Made by a program: the position numbers and the translations under genes. The notes under the pieces are model-generated. The model saw only the letters and a list, made by a program, of their open reading frames with translations, ran no database searches and had not been told where the DNA came from. From JADKAV01 sp963733395 (lineage in GTDB: Bacteria > Actinomycetota > Actinomycetes > S36-B12 > UBA10799): a stretch of 64,000 nt of DNA. Positions 54,914-63,357 of the stretch are shown here, piece after piece (within the stretch, counting starts at the first letter, position 1; each line of letters starts with the position of its first letter). The stretch lies in the NCBI GenBank assembly GCA_963733395.1, contig CAVTCZ010000019.1, positions 186,001 through 250,000 of the forward strand, written 5' to 3'.

Positions 54914-55797
54914 TGGCGAAGTCGTCCGGGCCTATCCGGGCCGCCGGCGTGGTCCTGCTGCGCGAAGGGCCGGACGGGCCGCTGGTGTGTGTGTTGCACC
55001 GGCCGCGGCAGAACGACTGGTCGCTGCCCAAGGGCAAGCTGGACCCGGGCGAGAACGAGGTCATCGCTGCGCGGCGGGAGACCATCGAGGAGACCGGGTG
55101 CGACGTCGTCCTGGCGGCTCCGCTGGTGACCCAGCGCTACAAGGTGGAGAGTCGTCCGAAGACGGTGCACTACTGGCTGGGCCACGAGCGGCCCGGGGGC
55201 CCGGGTTTCACGCCGAACAAGGAGATCGACGAGGTGCGTTGGCTGCCGCCCGAGCCGGCCATCGCGATGTTGAGCTACCCGCGCGACGGGGATCTGGTCC
55301 GGGAGGCACTCGCTCAGCCCGCGACCTCGCCGTTCGTGGTGCTGCGGCACACCGAGGCGATGCGCCGTGCCGATTTCCGCGGCGCGGTGGATGCGGATCG
55401 GCCGCTCACCGCGGGCGGCGCCGAGCACGCCGCACGCCTGGTCGACGTATTGGAGGCGTTCGGGATCCGCAAGGTGTATTCGTCGGACTCCGTGCGCTGC
55501 CTGGACACCGTGCGGCCCTTCGCCCACCATCGCCACGCCACGGTCGCGCACGAGCCGCTGCTCAGCGAGGAGGGGTTCGCGTCGTCGCCGACCGCTGCGA
55601 TCAAGCGCCTCGACCAGATCCTGGGCGACGATGCCCCGGCGGTGGTCTGCACCCACCGGCCGCTGCTGCCGGCAGTGATCGCACAGGTGGCCCGGGCCGT
55701 CGGCGTCGACGACGTCCCCTCAGCCGCGTTGGCCCCGGGAGCGGCCGTGATCTTCCACCGCGGCTGCGCAGCCGTGGAGCACATCGCCGCCTTCTGA
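54913..55797 (+). CDS. mutT1: NUDIX hydrolase fused to a histidine phosphatase (MutT1-like)
   Basis: This is 294 aa. The N-terminal Nudix domain carries LPKGKLDPGENEVIAARRET and IEETG, the canonical Nudix box. The C-terminal SixA/phosphoglycerate mutase-like domain has VVLRHTEA, with His in RH, and later CTHRPLLP. M. tuberculosis MutT1 has the same fusion and hydrolyses 8-oxo-(d)GTP and diadenosine polyphosphates. The first conserved motif reads LRHTEA rather than LRHxxA. It is the last gene of the ppk unit. Confidence 0.9.
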   Translation: MAKSSGPIRAAGVVLLREGPDGPLVCVLHRPRQNDWSLPKGKLDPGENEVIAARRETIEETGCDVVLAAPLVTQRYKVESRPKTVHYWLGHERPGGPGFTPNKEIDEVRWLPPEPAIAMLSYPRDGDLVREALAQPATSPFVVLRHTEAMRRADFRGAVDADRPLTAGGAEHAARLVDVLEAFGIRKVYSSDSVRCLDTVRPFAHHRHATVAHEPLLSEEGFASSPTAAIKRLDQILGDDAPAVVCTHRPLLPAVIAQVARAVGVDDVPSAALAPGAAVIFHRGCAAVEHIAAF

Positions 55798-55958
55798 GTG
55801 TCGGACTGCCGGGACCGGTGGAACGGCCCTCCGGGTGCCTGCGAGTTGCCCAATCCGGGCAGGATGCGGACGTATGGTGCCACGTGGCATAACGGAATGC
55901 TCACGCAGCGACGACTTCCAGACGAACGCGAAGTGTCCAGCCGGAAGTTTCCCCGCGC
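55798..55958. other. Intergenic region upstream of the PHO box
   Basis: No gene is present. A perfect 12-bp palindrome TGCCACGTGGCA occupies 55878-55889, just after GTATGGT. It could be an operator or a chance dyad. Confidence 0.35.
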
Positions 55959-56013
55959 AGTCAGCGCCTGTTCACCTGTGCGTCACCGCGCGCTCAGCGC
56001 TGCGTCATGCCGC
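55959..56013 (+). promoter_or_regulatory. PHO box (five 11-bp direct-repeat units) before pstS
   Basis: TCA occurs at 55961, 55972, 55983, 55994 and 56005, exactly 11 bp apart. The second unit, GTTCACCTGTG, matches the GTTCACC core of PhoP boxes known from Streptomyces, and the next unit is CGTCACCGCGC. The array lies 51-105 bp upstream of the pstS GTG and is followed by AT-richer sequence (GATATGACTACAG) that can serve as a -10. Phosphate starvation control through PhoP is inferred. Confidence 0.75.
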
Positions 56014-56063
56014 CTCCCTAGCGTCAAAGGCGTCAGATATGACTACAGATTGGGAGGAATAGG

Positions 56064-57182
56064 GTGAAAATCGCCCGTTCAACGAAGGTTGCCGCATTCG
56101 CGGCAGCAGGCGCCATGGCGCTGGTCGGCTGTTCCAGCGACTCCGGCAGCAGTTCCGAGTCCCCGGCCGCTGGCGGCGGCACCATCGGGGGCGCGGATTG
56201 CGCAACCGGGACCATCAAGGCCTCCGGTTCCAGCGCACAGAAGAACGCGATGACCGAGTGGATCAACGCGTACCAGACCGCCTGTGAGGGCGCCACCATC
56301 GAGTACTCGCCGTCCGGTTCGAGTGCCGGTCGCGCTGACTTCATCAACAACCAGGTGGCCTTCGCCGGCTCCGACTCCGCCATGGAAGGCGACGAGCTGA
56401 CCCAGGCCGCAGCCCGCTGCGACGCCAACCCCCCGATCAACATCCCGATGGTGGGCGGCGCGATCGCGCTGACCTACAACCTCGAGGGCGTGGACAACCT
56501 GGTCCTCACCCCGGAGGTGACCGCCAAGATCTTCAACAACGAGATCACCAACTGGAACGACCCGGCCATCGCCGAGGCCAACCCGGATGCGACTCTGCCC
56601 GATGCTCCGATCGCGCAGTTCCACCGTTCGGACGGCTCCGGTACGACCGACAACTTCACGCAGTGGCTCGAGGCCACGGCTCCTGACGCCTGGCCCTACC
56701 CGTCCGGTTCGGACTGGGCCGCCAAGGGTGGACAGGGTTCCAAGGGCTCCGACGGCGTGGCCTCCTCGGTCAAGTCGACCCCGAACTCCATCGGGTACGT
56801 CGAGTTGTCCTTCGTGGAGACCCAGGGCCTGAAGGCTGCCAGCGTCGACAACGGTGGCGGTGCCGTGGCACCGTCCGCTGAGACGGCGACCGCAGGTCTG
56901 GCCAAGGCGAAGGTGACCCCGAACGCGGATGCGGGCAAGGGCGACCTCACCATGACACTCGACTACAAGGTCGCGGACTCCACCGCCTACCCGGTGCTGC
57001 TGCTGACCTACGAGATCGCGTGTGAGACCGGCAACTCCGCCGACACTCTGGGGCTCACCAAGAGCTTCCTGACCTACACCGCCTCCACCGACGGCCAGGG
57101 GATCCTCGAGGGCATCGGCTACGTGCCGCTGCCGTCCGAGCTGCAGACCCAGACCGCCGACGCCGTAACGACTCTGTCGTAG
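56064..57182 (+). CDS. pstS: Phosphate-binding lipoprotein PstS
   Basis: This is a 372-aa high-affinity phosphate receptor. Signal peptide with lipobox LVGC (Cys23), then a Ser/Gly-rich linker. Phosphate-contacting segments: ASGSSAQKNAM, ADFINNQVAFAGSDSAM and HRSDGSGTTDNFTQWL. A strong GGGAGG precedes GTG 56064 by about eight bases, unlike the leaderless genes nearby. It is the first gene of pstSCAB. Confidence 0.95.
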   Translation: MKIARSTKVAAFAAAGAMALVGCSSDSGSSSESPAAGGGTIGGADCATGTIKASGSSAQKNAMTEWINAYQTACEGATIEYSPSGSSAGRADFINNQVAFAGSDSAMEGDELTQAAARCDANPPINIPMVGGAIALTYNLEGVDNLVLTPEVTAKIFNNEITNWNDPAIAEANPDATLPDAPIAQFHRSDGSGTTDNFTQWLEATAPDAWPYPSGSDWAAKGGQGSKGSDGVASSVKSTPNSIGYVELSFVETQGLKAASVDNGGGAVAPSAETATAGLAKAKVTPNADAGKGDLTMTLDYKVADSTAYPVLLLTYEIACETGNSADTLGLTKSFLTYTASTDGQGILEGIGYVPLPSELQTQTADAVTTLS

Positions 57183-57198
57183 GAGTACTGACCTACGC

Positions 57199-58176
57199 AT
57201 GAGTACTGACCTGAAGCCCCTGGACGCGTCTACCCCTCGCGTCCAGGGGTCTTCGGTCCGGTTGGGGGACCGGATCTTCAAGAACCTCACCAGAGGCGCC
57301 GGGGTGTTCGTGCTGGCGCTCATGGCCGCCATCGGTGCGTTCCTGGTCTGGAAGGCGATCCCGGCGTTCCAGAACAACACCGGCAACTTCTTCACCACCC
57401 AGGAGTGGTTCCCCGACAGCGACCCGCCGATGTTCGGCATCGCGGCGCTGGCCTTCGGCACCGCCATCTCCGCTGTCATCGCCATGCTCATCGCCGTCCC
57501 GATCGCCATCGGGACCGCCCTGTTCATCGCCTTCTTCGCGTCGCGTCGGGCATCGACCTCGCTCGGTTTCGTCATCGACGTGCTGGCCGCCGTGCCCTCC
57601 ATCATCTACGGCTTGTGGGGGCTGCAGGTCCTCATGAACCACATGGAGGGCATCACCGTCTGGCTCAACGACTACCTGGGCTTCATCCCGCTGTTCAAGA
57701 ACGACATCGGGATCTACACGAAGTCCATCTTCATCGCCTCCGTCGTGCTGGCGATCATGATCCTGCCGACCATCTCCGCGCTGTCCCGCGAGGTCTTCCT
57801 GCAGGTCCCGCGGGCGCACCGCGAAGCGTCGTTGGCGCTCGGCGCCACCCGCTGGGAGATGATCCGGATGGCCGTGCTGCCGTTCGGGCGCCCGGGCGTG
57901 ATCTCAGCCACCATGCTGGGGCTGGGTCGGGCGCTGGGTGAGACGATCGCGGTCGCTCTGATCCTCTCCGCCGCCTTCGAGATCAACTGGCACATCACCG
58001 AGCCGAGTGGCAACACCTTCGCCGCGAACATCGCGCTGAAGTGGAACGAGGCCGGCCCGATCGGGCTGTCGGCGTTGATCGCCAGTGGTCTGATCCTGTT
58101 CATCATCACGTTGGTCGTGAACATGATCGCCCGGGCCATCATCGCCAGGCACAAGGAATTCTCGGGAGCCAACTGA
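57199..58176 (+). CDS. pstC: Phosphate ABC transporter permease PstC
   Basis: This is a 325-aa permease with six helices. Conserved AVPSIIYGLWGLQVL, the EAA loop EASLALGATRWEMIRMAVLPFGRPG and LGRALGETIAVALILS identify PstC. It starts 17 bp after pstS, and its stop overlaps the pstA ATG by one base. Confidence 0.95.
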   Translation: MSTDLKPLDASTPRVQGSSVRLGDRIFKNLTRGAGVFVLALMAAIGAFLVWKAIPAFQNNTGNFFTTQEWFPDSDPPMFGIAALAFGTAISAVIAMLIAVPIAIGTALFIAFFASRRASTSLGFVIDVLAAVPSIIYGLWGLQVLMNHMEGITVWLNDYLGFIPLFKNDIGIYTKSIFIASVVLAIMILPTISALSREVFLQVPRAHREASLALGATRWEMIRMAVLPFGRPGVISATMLGLGRALGETIAVALILSAAFEINWHITEPSGNTFAANIALKWNEAGPIGLSALIASGLILFIITLVVNMIARAIIARHKEFSGAN

Positions 58177-59243
58177 TGAGCGTGACGCAGACCGACGACG
58201 AGGTCCTGGAGGGGCTGAGCTCCGACCTCGCGATGAAGACCCTGCCCCGGCTGGGCACGCTGTACTCGGCCCTCGGCGGCGCGGTGCTGACGGCGCTGAT
58301 CGTGGTCCTGACGCCCGCGCAGGGCATCGCCGGGACGCTGGTCATCTGGTACCTGATGTACATGCTGGTGCAGACCGTCTGGAGCTTCCGGGTGGAGGGC
58401 CGGCGGTTCGCCGTCAACCGATTGGCGACCACCGTGGTCTGGACCACGTTCCTGATCGCGCTTGCCGCACTGGTGTGGATCCTGGTCTCAGTGACGATCC
58501 GCGGGCTCAGTGCCTTCTCCTGGGACTTCGTCACCAACACCATGCGCAACGTCTCGCCGCTGCGCGAGGGGGGCGGGTTGGCGCACGCGCTGGTCGGCAC
58601 CCTGGAGCAGGTCGGGATGGCCGCGCTGATCGCCGTGCCGATCTCGATCCTCGTGGCCATCTACCTCGTCGAGTACGGCACCGGGCGGCTGGCGACGTGG
58701 GTGACGTTCTTCGTCGACGTCATGACCGGTGTGCCGTCCATCGTCGCCGGTCTGTTCATCTACACGTTCTGGGTGCTGACGTTCGGCTTCGAGCGTTCCG
58801 GCTTCGCAGCCTCGCTGGCCCTGACGATCCTGATGATCCCGGTGATCGTGCGGAACACCGAGGAGATGCTGAAGATCGTGCCCAACGATCTGCGGGAGGC
58901 CTCCTACGCGCTCGGGGTGCCGAAGTGGAAGACCATCGTGCGCATCGTGATCCCGACGGCATTCGGCGGCATCGTCACCGGCATCATGCTCTCGATCGCC
59001 CGCGTCGCCGGTGAGACCGCGCCGCTGCTGTTGACGACGTTCCTGTCCCAGTCGATGAACGGCAACCTGTTCGCAGGGCCGCAGGCCTCGGTGCCCACCT
59101 TCATCTGGGACCAGATCTCCTCGGGCACCCCGGCGTCGGTCGATCGCGCCTGGGCCGGCGCGCTGGTGCTGATCATCGTGGTCGTCTTCTTCTACGCATT
59201 GGCGCGGCTGGTGGCCAGACTCACCGCGCCCGCCTCCGAATAG
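58176..59243 (+). CDS. pstA: Phosphate ABC transporter permease PstA
   Basis: This is 355 aa, longer than E. coli PstA by an N-terminal extension with two extra helices (about residues 28-70). Motifs TGVPSIVAGLFIYTFWVL, EASYALGVPKWKTIVRIVIP and RVAGETAPLLLTTF. It pairs with PstC to form the channel. It is joined to pstC by TGATG, with pstB 22 bp downstream. Confidence 0.95.
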   Translation: MSVTQTDDEVLEGLSSDLAMKTLPRLGTLYSALGGAVLTALIVVLTPAQGIAGTLVIWYLMYMLVQTVWSFRVEGRRFAVNRLATTVVWTTFLIALAALVWILVSVTIRGLSAFSWDFVTNTMRNVSPLREGGGLAHALVGTLEQVGMAALIAVPISILVAIYLVEYGTGRLATWVTFFVDVMTGVPSIVAGLFIYTFWVLTFGFERSGFAASLALTILMIPVIVRNTEEMLKIVPNDLREASYALGVPKWKTIVRIVIPTAFGGIVTGIMLSIARVAGETAPLLLTTFLSQSMNGNLFAGPQASVPTFIWDQISSGTPASVDRAWAGALVLIIVVVFFYALARLVARLTAPASE

Positions 59244-59265
59244 ACCTGAAAGCGAAAGGAAACTC

Positions 59266-60046
59266 ATGGCCAAGCGGATAGACATCGAGGATCTCGATAT
59301 CTACTACGGCGACTTCAAGGCGGTGGAGGGGGTCGACCTCGCCATCGAGCCGAAATCGGTCACCGCCTTCATCGGGCCGTCCGGCTGCGGCAAGTCCACC
59401 GTGCTGCGCAGCATCAACCGCATGCACGAGGTCATCCCCGGCGCCTACACGAAGGGCAAGATCCTGCTCGAGGGGGACGACATCTACGCCCCCGACGTGG
59501 ACCCGGTCAACATCCGGGGCACCATCGGCATGGTCTTCCAGCGGCCCAACCCGTTCCCCACGATGAGCATCTACGACAACGTGGTTGCCGGGCTGAAGCT
59601 CGACAGAGTCCAAGGGGAAGGGCAAGAGCCTCGACGACGTGGTCGAGAAGTCGCTCAAGGGTGCGAACCTGTGGGAAGAGGTGAAGGACCGGCTGAGCAG
59701 GCCCGGCGCGGGGCTGTCCGGCGGGCAGCAGCAGCGGTTGTGCATCGCCCGGGCGATCGCCGTCGAGCCGCAGGTCCTGCTCATGGATGAGCCGGCCTCG
59801 GCGCTGGACCCCATCTCCACCCTGGCGATCGAGGACCTGGTCCACGAGTTGAAGCGCAACTACACGATCGTCATCGTCACCCACAACATGCAGCAGGCGG
59901 CGCGGGTCTCCGACACGACGGCCTTCTTCAACCTGGCCAGTATCGGCCAGCCGGGCCGTCTGGTGGAGTCCGGGCCGACGGAGACCATCTTCACCTCACC
60001 CAAGGAACGGGCGACCGAGGACTACATCTCGGGCCGCTTCGGATAG
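59266..60046 (+). CDS. pstB: Phosphate ABC transporter ATP-binding protein PstB (one frameshift)
   Basis: This is about 259 aa. Walker A GPSGCGKST (37-45), MVFQRPNPFPTMSIYDNV (Q-loop), then after the frame change LSGGQQQRLCIARAIA, LLMDEPASALDPIS and the H-loop VTHNMQQAARVSD. The break is near 59604-59611 within the variable stretch before GKGKSLDDVVEKSLKGA, consistent with one extra base. Both sides are strongly conserved. GAAAGGA lies before ATG 59266. No phoU follows in the window. Confidence 0.92.
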
Positions 60047-60072
60047 TCGCTGCGCGGCATCTCGCCAGAAGG

Positions 60073-60650
60073 CGTGAGCCATAGTGGCGCTTCGGATGTG
60101 GGCGGGGAGTCTGCTCTTGGCGTGGTGCGGTGGGGGTGTGGGACAGAGGTCCTGCGAGTGCCGGTGGCTGGTCGCGGCTGTTGCGACCCCGGTCGGCTCG
60201 GGTGACCACACCTCGGTGGGTGCCCGGGGGTCGGCCCGGACGGGTTCGTTGACGCTCGTGCAGTTCGATGGCGTTGGTGCAGTTGGTTGAGGTTCAGCGG
60301 CTCCCGAACGTCAACCTTCTGCACGAACACTGACCAACACCGGCAGCCCACGCCCGGCCCGGACGCTGCCGCCAGCGACCATCGCCAGGTGGCCCCGGAG
60401 ACGGGTCCCGCCGCCCGCAACGAGTGTTGCGCGGTTGCTGGTGTCGTCCCACGACTGTTGCGCGGTTGCTGGTTGTGGGGGTGCAGAACCGACAACCGTG
60501 CAACGGTCGTGGTCCGCGGACCGCAACCGCGCAACACTCGCGGTGATCGGCCGCCGAGCTCGCCCTGCGCCACCTGACTCCCCGCCGAAATCCGAAGCAG
60601 CGCCATAGTCCTATCGGGGAGCCGAAGTTGGCGCGACTACTCACGGATGC
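60073..60650. repeat. D-family palindromic repeat, copy 4, interrupted by the mobile element
   Basis: Left fragment 60073-60083 reads CGTGAGCCATA, and right fragment 60603-60650 reads CCATAGTCCTATCGGGGAGC and continues to ACTCACGGAT. Removing 60084-60602 and one CCATA rejoins them into a D-family unit that aligns with the left three quarters of copies 2 and 3. The outer right arm has decayed. Confidence 0.7.
60084..60602. mobile_element. Non-autonomous TIR element (MITE-like), copy 2, 519 bp
   Basis: This copy is inverted relative to the one at 9883-10389. The ends are GTGGCGCTTCGGATGTGG on the left and, complemented, CGCTGCTTCGGATTTCGG on the right, with a perfect target duplication CCATA (60079-60083 and 60603-60607). 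The 190 bp at its left and 200 bp at its right match copy 1 closely, including the palindromic core (60403-60545). The middle (about 60274-60402) is unrelated to that of copy 1. No coding capacity was recognised. Confidence 0.87.
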
Positions 60651-60689
60651 GTATGCGGGGCATGTCAGCGACCTGGCTACGATCGAGGC

Positions 60690-60968
60690 GTGATCACGCA
60701 CGTCGTCATGTTGAAGCTGCACGATTCCACCGACCGCGTCGAGGCCGCCACCCGGCTGCGCAGTCTCGAGGGGCAGATCCCCGAGATGCTCAGCATCGAG
60801 GTCCTGCTCGACTCGCTGGGGCGGGCGGGAGCCTTTGACCTGGTGCTGCGCACGACCCACCACGATGAGGCCGGGCTGCACGGCTACCTGGAGCACCCCG
60901 TGCACCAGGAGTTGCTGGAGTGGCTGCGGCCGCGGATCGCCGAGCGCGCCCTGGTGGACGCTGGATGA
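60690..60968 (+). CDS. Dabb (stress-responsive alpha-beta barrel) domain protein
   Basis: This is a 92-aa protein beginning ITHVVMLKLHDSTDRVEAAT, the Dabb N-terminus, with FDLVLRTTHHDEAGLHGYLEHPVHQE, where the conserved HP follows the YLEHP strand. Such proteins dimerise into a small barrel. Their role is mostly unknown. TACGAT (60678-60683) precedes GTG 60690 by six bases, so it is probably leaderless. It overlaps the lyase gene by 4 bp. Confidence 0.85.
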   Translation: MITHVVMLKLHDSTDRVEAATRLRSLEGQIPEMLSIEVLLDSLGRAGAFDLVLRTTHHDEAGLHGYLEHPVHQELLEWLRPRIAERALVDAG

Positions 60969-61854
60969 GCGACATCACCCTGGTCGAGGTCGGCCCCCGC
61001 GACGGGCTGCAGAACGAGGCCGTCGTCTTCGACACCGACACCAAGGTGGAGTTCATCAACCGCTGCCTGGCCGCAGGTGCCCGGCGGATCGAGGTCGCGA
61101 GTTTCGTGAACCCCAAGCGGGTCCCGCAGATGGCCGATGCGGAGGCGGTGCTCGACCGGCTCGCCCCGGGTGCCGCCTCGTACATCGGCTGGTGCTCAAC
61201 GAGCGGGGCTTCGACCGCGCGCTTGCCACACAGGTGGGCGAGGTCAACCTGGTGGTCATGGTCACGGACACGTTCTCGCTGAAGAACCAGGGCATGACCA
61301 CGGCCGAGGCGGTCGCAGCGGTGGCGGCGATCGCGCCGCGGGCCAAGGACGCCGGCATCCCGGTGAGCGTGACCCTGTCCGCATCCTTCGGGTGCCCTTA
61401 CGAGGGCGAGGTCGACGTCGCGCGACTGGTCGACGTCGCGGCACAGGTGGCGGCAGTGGGTATCGACGAGTTGGCCGTCGCCGACACCATCGGTGTGGCG
61501 GTCCCGCGGGATGTGCACGCGCGGCTGTCAGCGGTGCGCGACGCCGTGTCCGTGCCGCTGCGGGTGCACGTGCACAACACCCGCAACACCGGCTACGCCA
61601 GCGCGCTCGCGGCCGCCGACGCCGGGGTCAGCGTGCTCGACGCTTCGCTCGGCGGGATCGGGGGCTGCCCGTTCGCGCCCCGGGCCACCGGCAACATCGC
61701 GACCGAGGACCTGGTGTTCGCCCTGGAGCGGTCCGGGTACGACACGGGCCTGGACCTCGACGCGCTGTGCCGGGCCAGTGAGTGGTTGGGCGAGCACCTG
61801 GGCCGGCCGACGCCCGGCCTGGTGGCCAAAGCCGGGGGCTTCCCGCCCGGTTGA
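60965..61854 (+). CDS. Hydroxymethylglutaryl-CoA lyase (one frameshift)
   Basis: This is about 296 aa in the HMGL/DRE-TIM family. It has VEVGPRDGLQNE, EVASFVNPKRVPQMADA, then in the next frame VLNERGFDRALA, SASFGCPYEGEV, LADTIG-like VADTIGVA, HVHNTRNTGYASALAAADAG and the catalytic-Cys loop GGCPFAPRATGNIATED. It splits HMG-CoA into acetyl-CoA and acetoacetate in leucine degradation. The frame break at about 61197-61200 (GGCTGG where GGCCTGG is expected) looks like a lost C. It is coupled to the Dabb gene by ATGA. Confidence 0.88.
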
Positions 61855-62097
61855 TGGTGGCGGTGCGGGACTGCGACCGCGCGGACGACTGCTTCCCCGC
61901 GGGCCGATCAGCGGCAACCCGCCTCCCCGCGAAGAGCCCCCTTGAATACTCGCGCTCACCCTCGCACTTGGGCGATCGGCCTTGATTTCGCCCACTAGTG
62001 AGTCCCAAACACCCCTTCTGTGCCGTTCTGGGCGCGCGTCCTTCGTCAGAATCGGGCGATCCGGGACGCCTGCGCCCAATTGTGAGGGAACGTCCGG
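61855..62097. other. Convergent intergenic region
   Basis: These 243 bp separate the convergent lyase and glgC genes. No gene, strong hairpin or member of the repeat families was recognised. Confidence 0.4.
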
Positions 62098-63327
62098 CTA
62101 CAGCTGGACCTGCACGCCCTTGCCGATCACGACGACCCCACCGTCGCTCACCGTGAACCGCTCACGGTCTCGCTCGAGGTCCACCCCGATCTGGGCGCCT
62201 TCCGGGATGTCGACGTACTTGTCGATGACCGCCCGGCGGATCACGGCGTTCTTGCCCACGCGGACGCCGGGCAAGAGGACTGCGCCCTCGACGAAGGCAC
62301 CCTCCATCACCCGCACGTCGTTGGACAGCACCGACTGCCGGACGTGGCCGCCGGAGATGATCGACCCGGCACCCACCATCGACTCGTGCGCGTTGCCGCC
62401 GAGCGCGAACTTCGCAGGCGGCAGTGGCGGCAGGTAGGTCAGGATGGGCCACTTGCGGTTGTACAGGTTGAACACCGGGTGGACGCTGACCAGGTCCATG
62501 TGCGCGTCGTGGTAGGCGTCCAGGCTCCCGACGTCACGCCAATAGCCGCGGTCCCGCTCGGTGACACCGGGCACCTCGTTGTCGGAGAAGTCGTAGACGT
62601 GGGCAAGGCCTTGGGCGGTGAGCATCGGGATGATGTTCCCACCCATGTCGTGGACGGAGCCCTCGTCGCCGGCGTCGATCTTCAGCGCCTCGACCATGAC
62701 GTCGGTGCTGAAGATGTAGTTGCCCATGGACACGTAGGACTCGTCCGGGCTGTCCGGGATGCTGGGCGGGTCCGCGGGCTTCTCGTGGAAGGCCGTGATC
62801 CGCTCTCCGGTCACGTCGGTCTCGATGACGCCGAAGGGGGAGGACTCGCTGCGCGGCATCCGGATCCCCGCGACCGTGACACCGGCGCCGGACTCCATGT
62901 GCTGGTCCAGCATCTGCCACGGGTCCATGCGGTAGATGTGGTCGGCGCCGAAGACCGCGACGTAATCCGGGCGTTCGTCGTACACGAGGTTGAGCGACTG
63001 GTAGATCGCGTCGGCCGAACCCATGTACCAGCGGGGCCCCAGGCGCTGCTGTGCGGGCACCGGCGTCACGTAGTCGCCCATGAGGTTCGACATCCGCCAA
63101 GTGGTGGTGATGTGCCGGTCCAGGGAGTGCGATTTGTACTGGGTGAGCACGCAGATTCGCGAGAAACCGCCGTTCACCAAGTTGGACAGCACGAAGTCGA
63201 TCATTCGGTATGCACCACCGAATGGGACTGCCGGCTTTGCACGGTCGGCGGTGAGTGGCATCAGCCGCTTGCCCTCGCCGCCGGCCAGGACGATTCCTAG
63301 AACGCTCGGGCCTTCTCTCACATGCAT
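62098..63327 (-). CDS. glgC: Glucose-1-phosphate adenylyltransferase
   Basis: This is a 409-aa ADP-glucose pyrophosphorylase. Nucleotide-binding LGIVLAGGEGKRLMPLTADRAKPA (read in parts), FVLSNLVNGG, WYMGSADAIYQ, FGADHIYRMD, FHEKPADPP, YWRDVGSLDAYHDAHMDL and a C-terminal left-handed beta-helix (GKNAVIRRAVIDKYVDIPEG). It makes ADP-glucose for the divergent synthase. ATG 63327 has TTGTCT six bases upstream. Upstream in-frame codons are not needed. Confidence 0.95.
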   Translation of the reverse strand: MHVREGPSVLGIVLAGGEGKRLMPLTADRAKPAVPFGGAYRMIDFVLSNLVNGGFSRICVLTQYKSHSLDRHITTTWRMSNLMGDYVTPVPAQQRLGPRWYMGSADAIYQSLNLVYDERPDYVAVFGADHIYRMDPWQMLDQHMESGAGVTVAGIRMPRSESSPFGVIETDVTGERITAFHEKPADPPSIPDSPDESYVSMGNYIFSTDVMVEALKIDAGDEGSVHDMGGNIIPMLTAQGLAHVYDFSDNEVPGVTERDRGYWRDVGSLDAYHDAHMDLVSVHPVFNLYNRKWPILTYLPPLPPAKFALGGNAHESMVGAGSIISGGHVRQSVLSNDVRVMEGAFVEGAVLLPGVRVGKNAVIRRAVIDKYVDIPEGAQIGVDLERDRERFTVSDGGVVVIGKGVQVQL

Positions 63328-63357
63328 CACGTTAGACAATCCCCATAGCCTTAGTCT

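Noticed and set aside
55878..55889. TGCCACGTGGCA palindrome as a definite regulator site
   Set aside because: It is a single occurrence with only 12 bp. Dyads of this size are expected by chance in 64 kb of GC-rich DNA.
60022..60606. 194-aa minus-strand ORF across the second mobile element
   Set aside because: Its frame crosses the variable middle and both ends of the element and has no counterpart at equivalent positions in copy 1.
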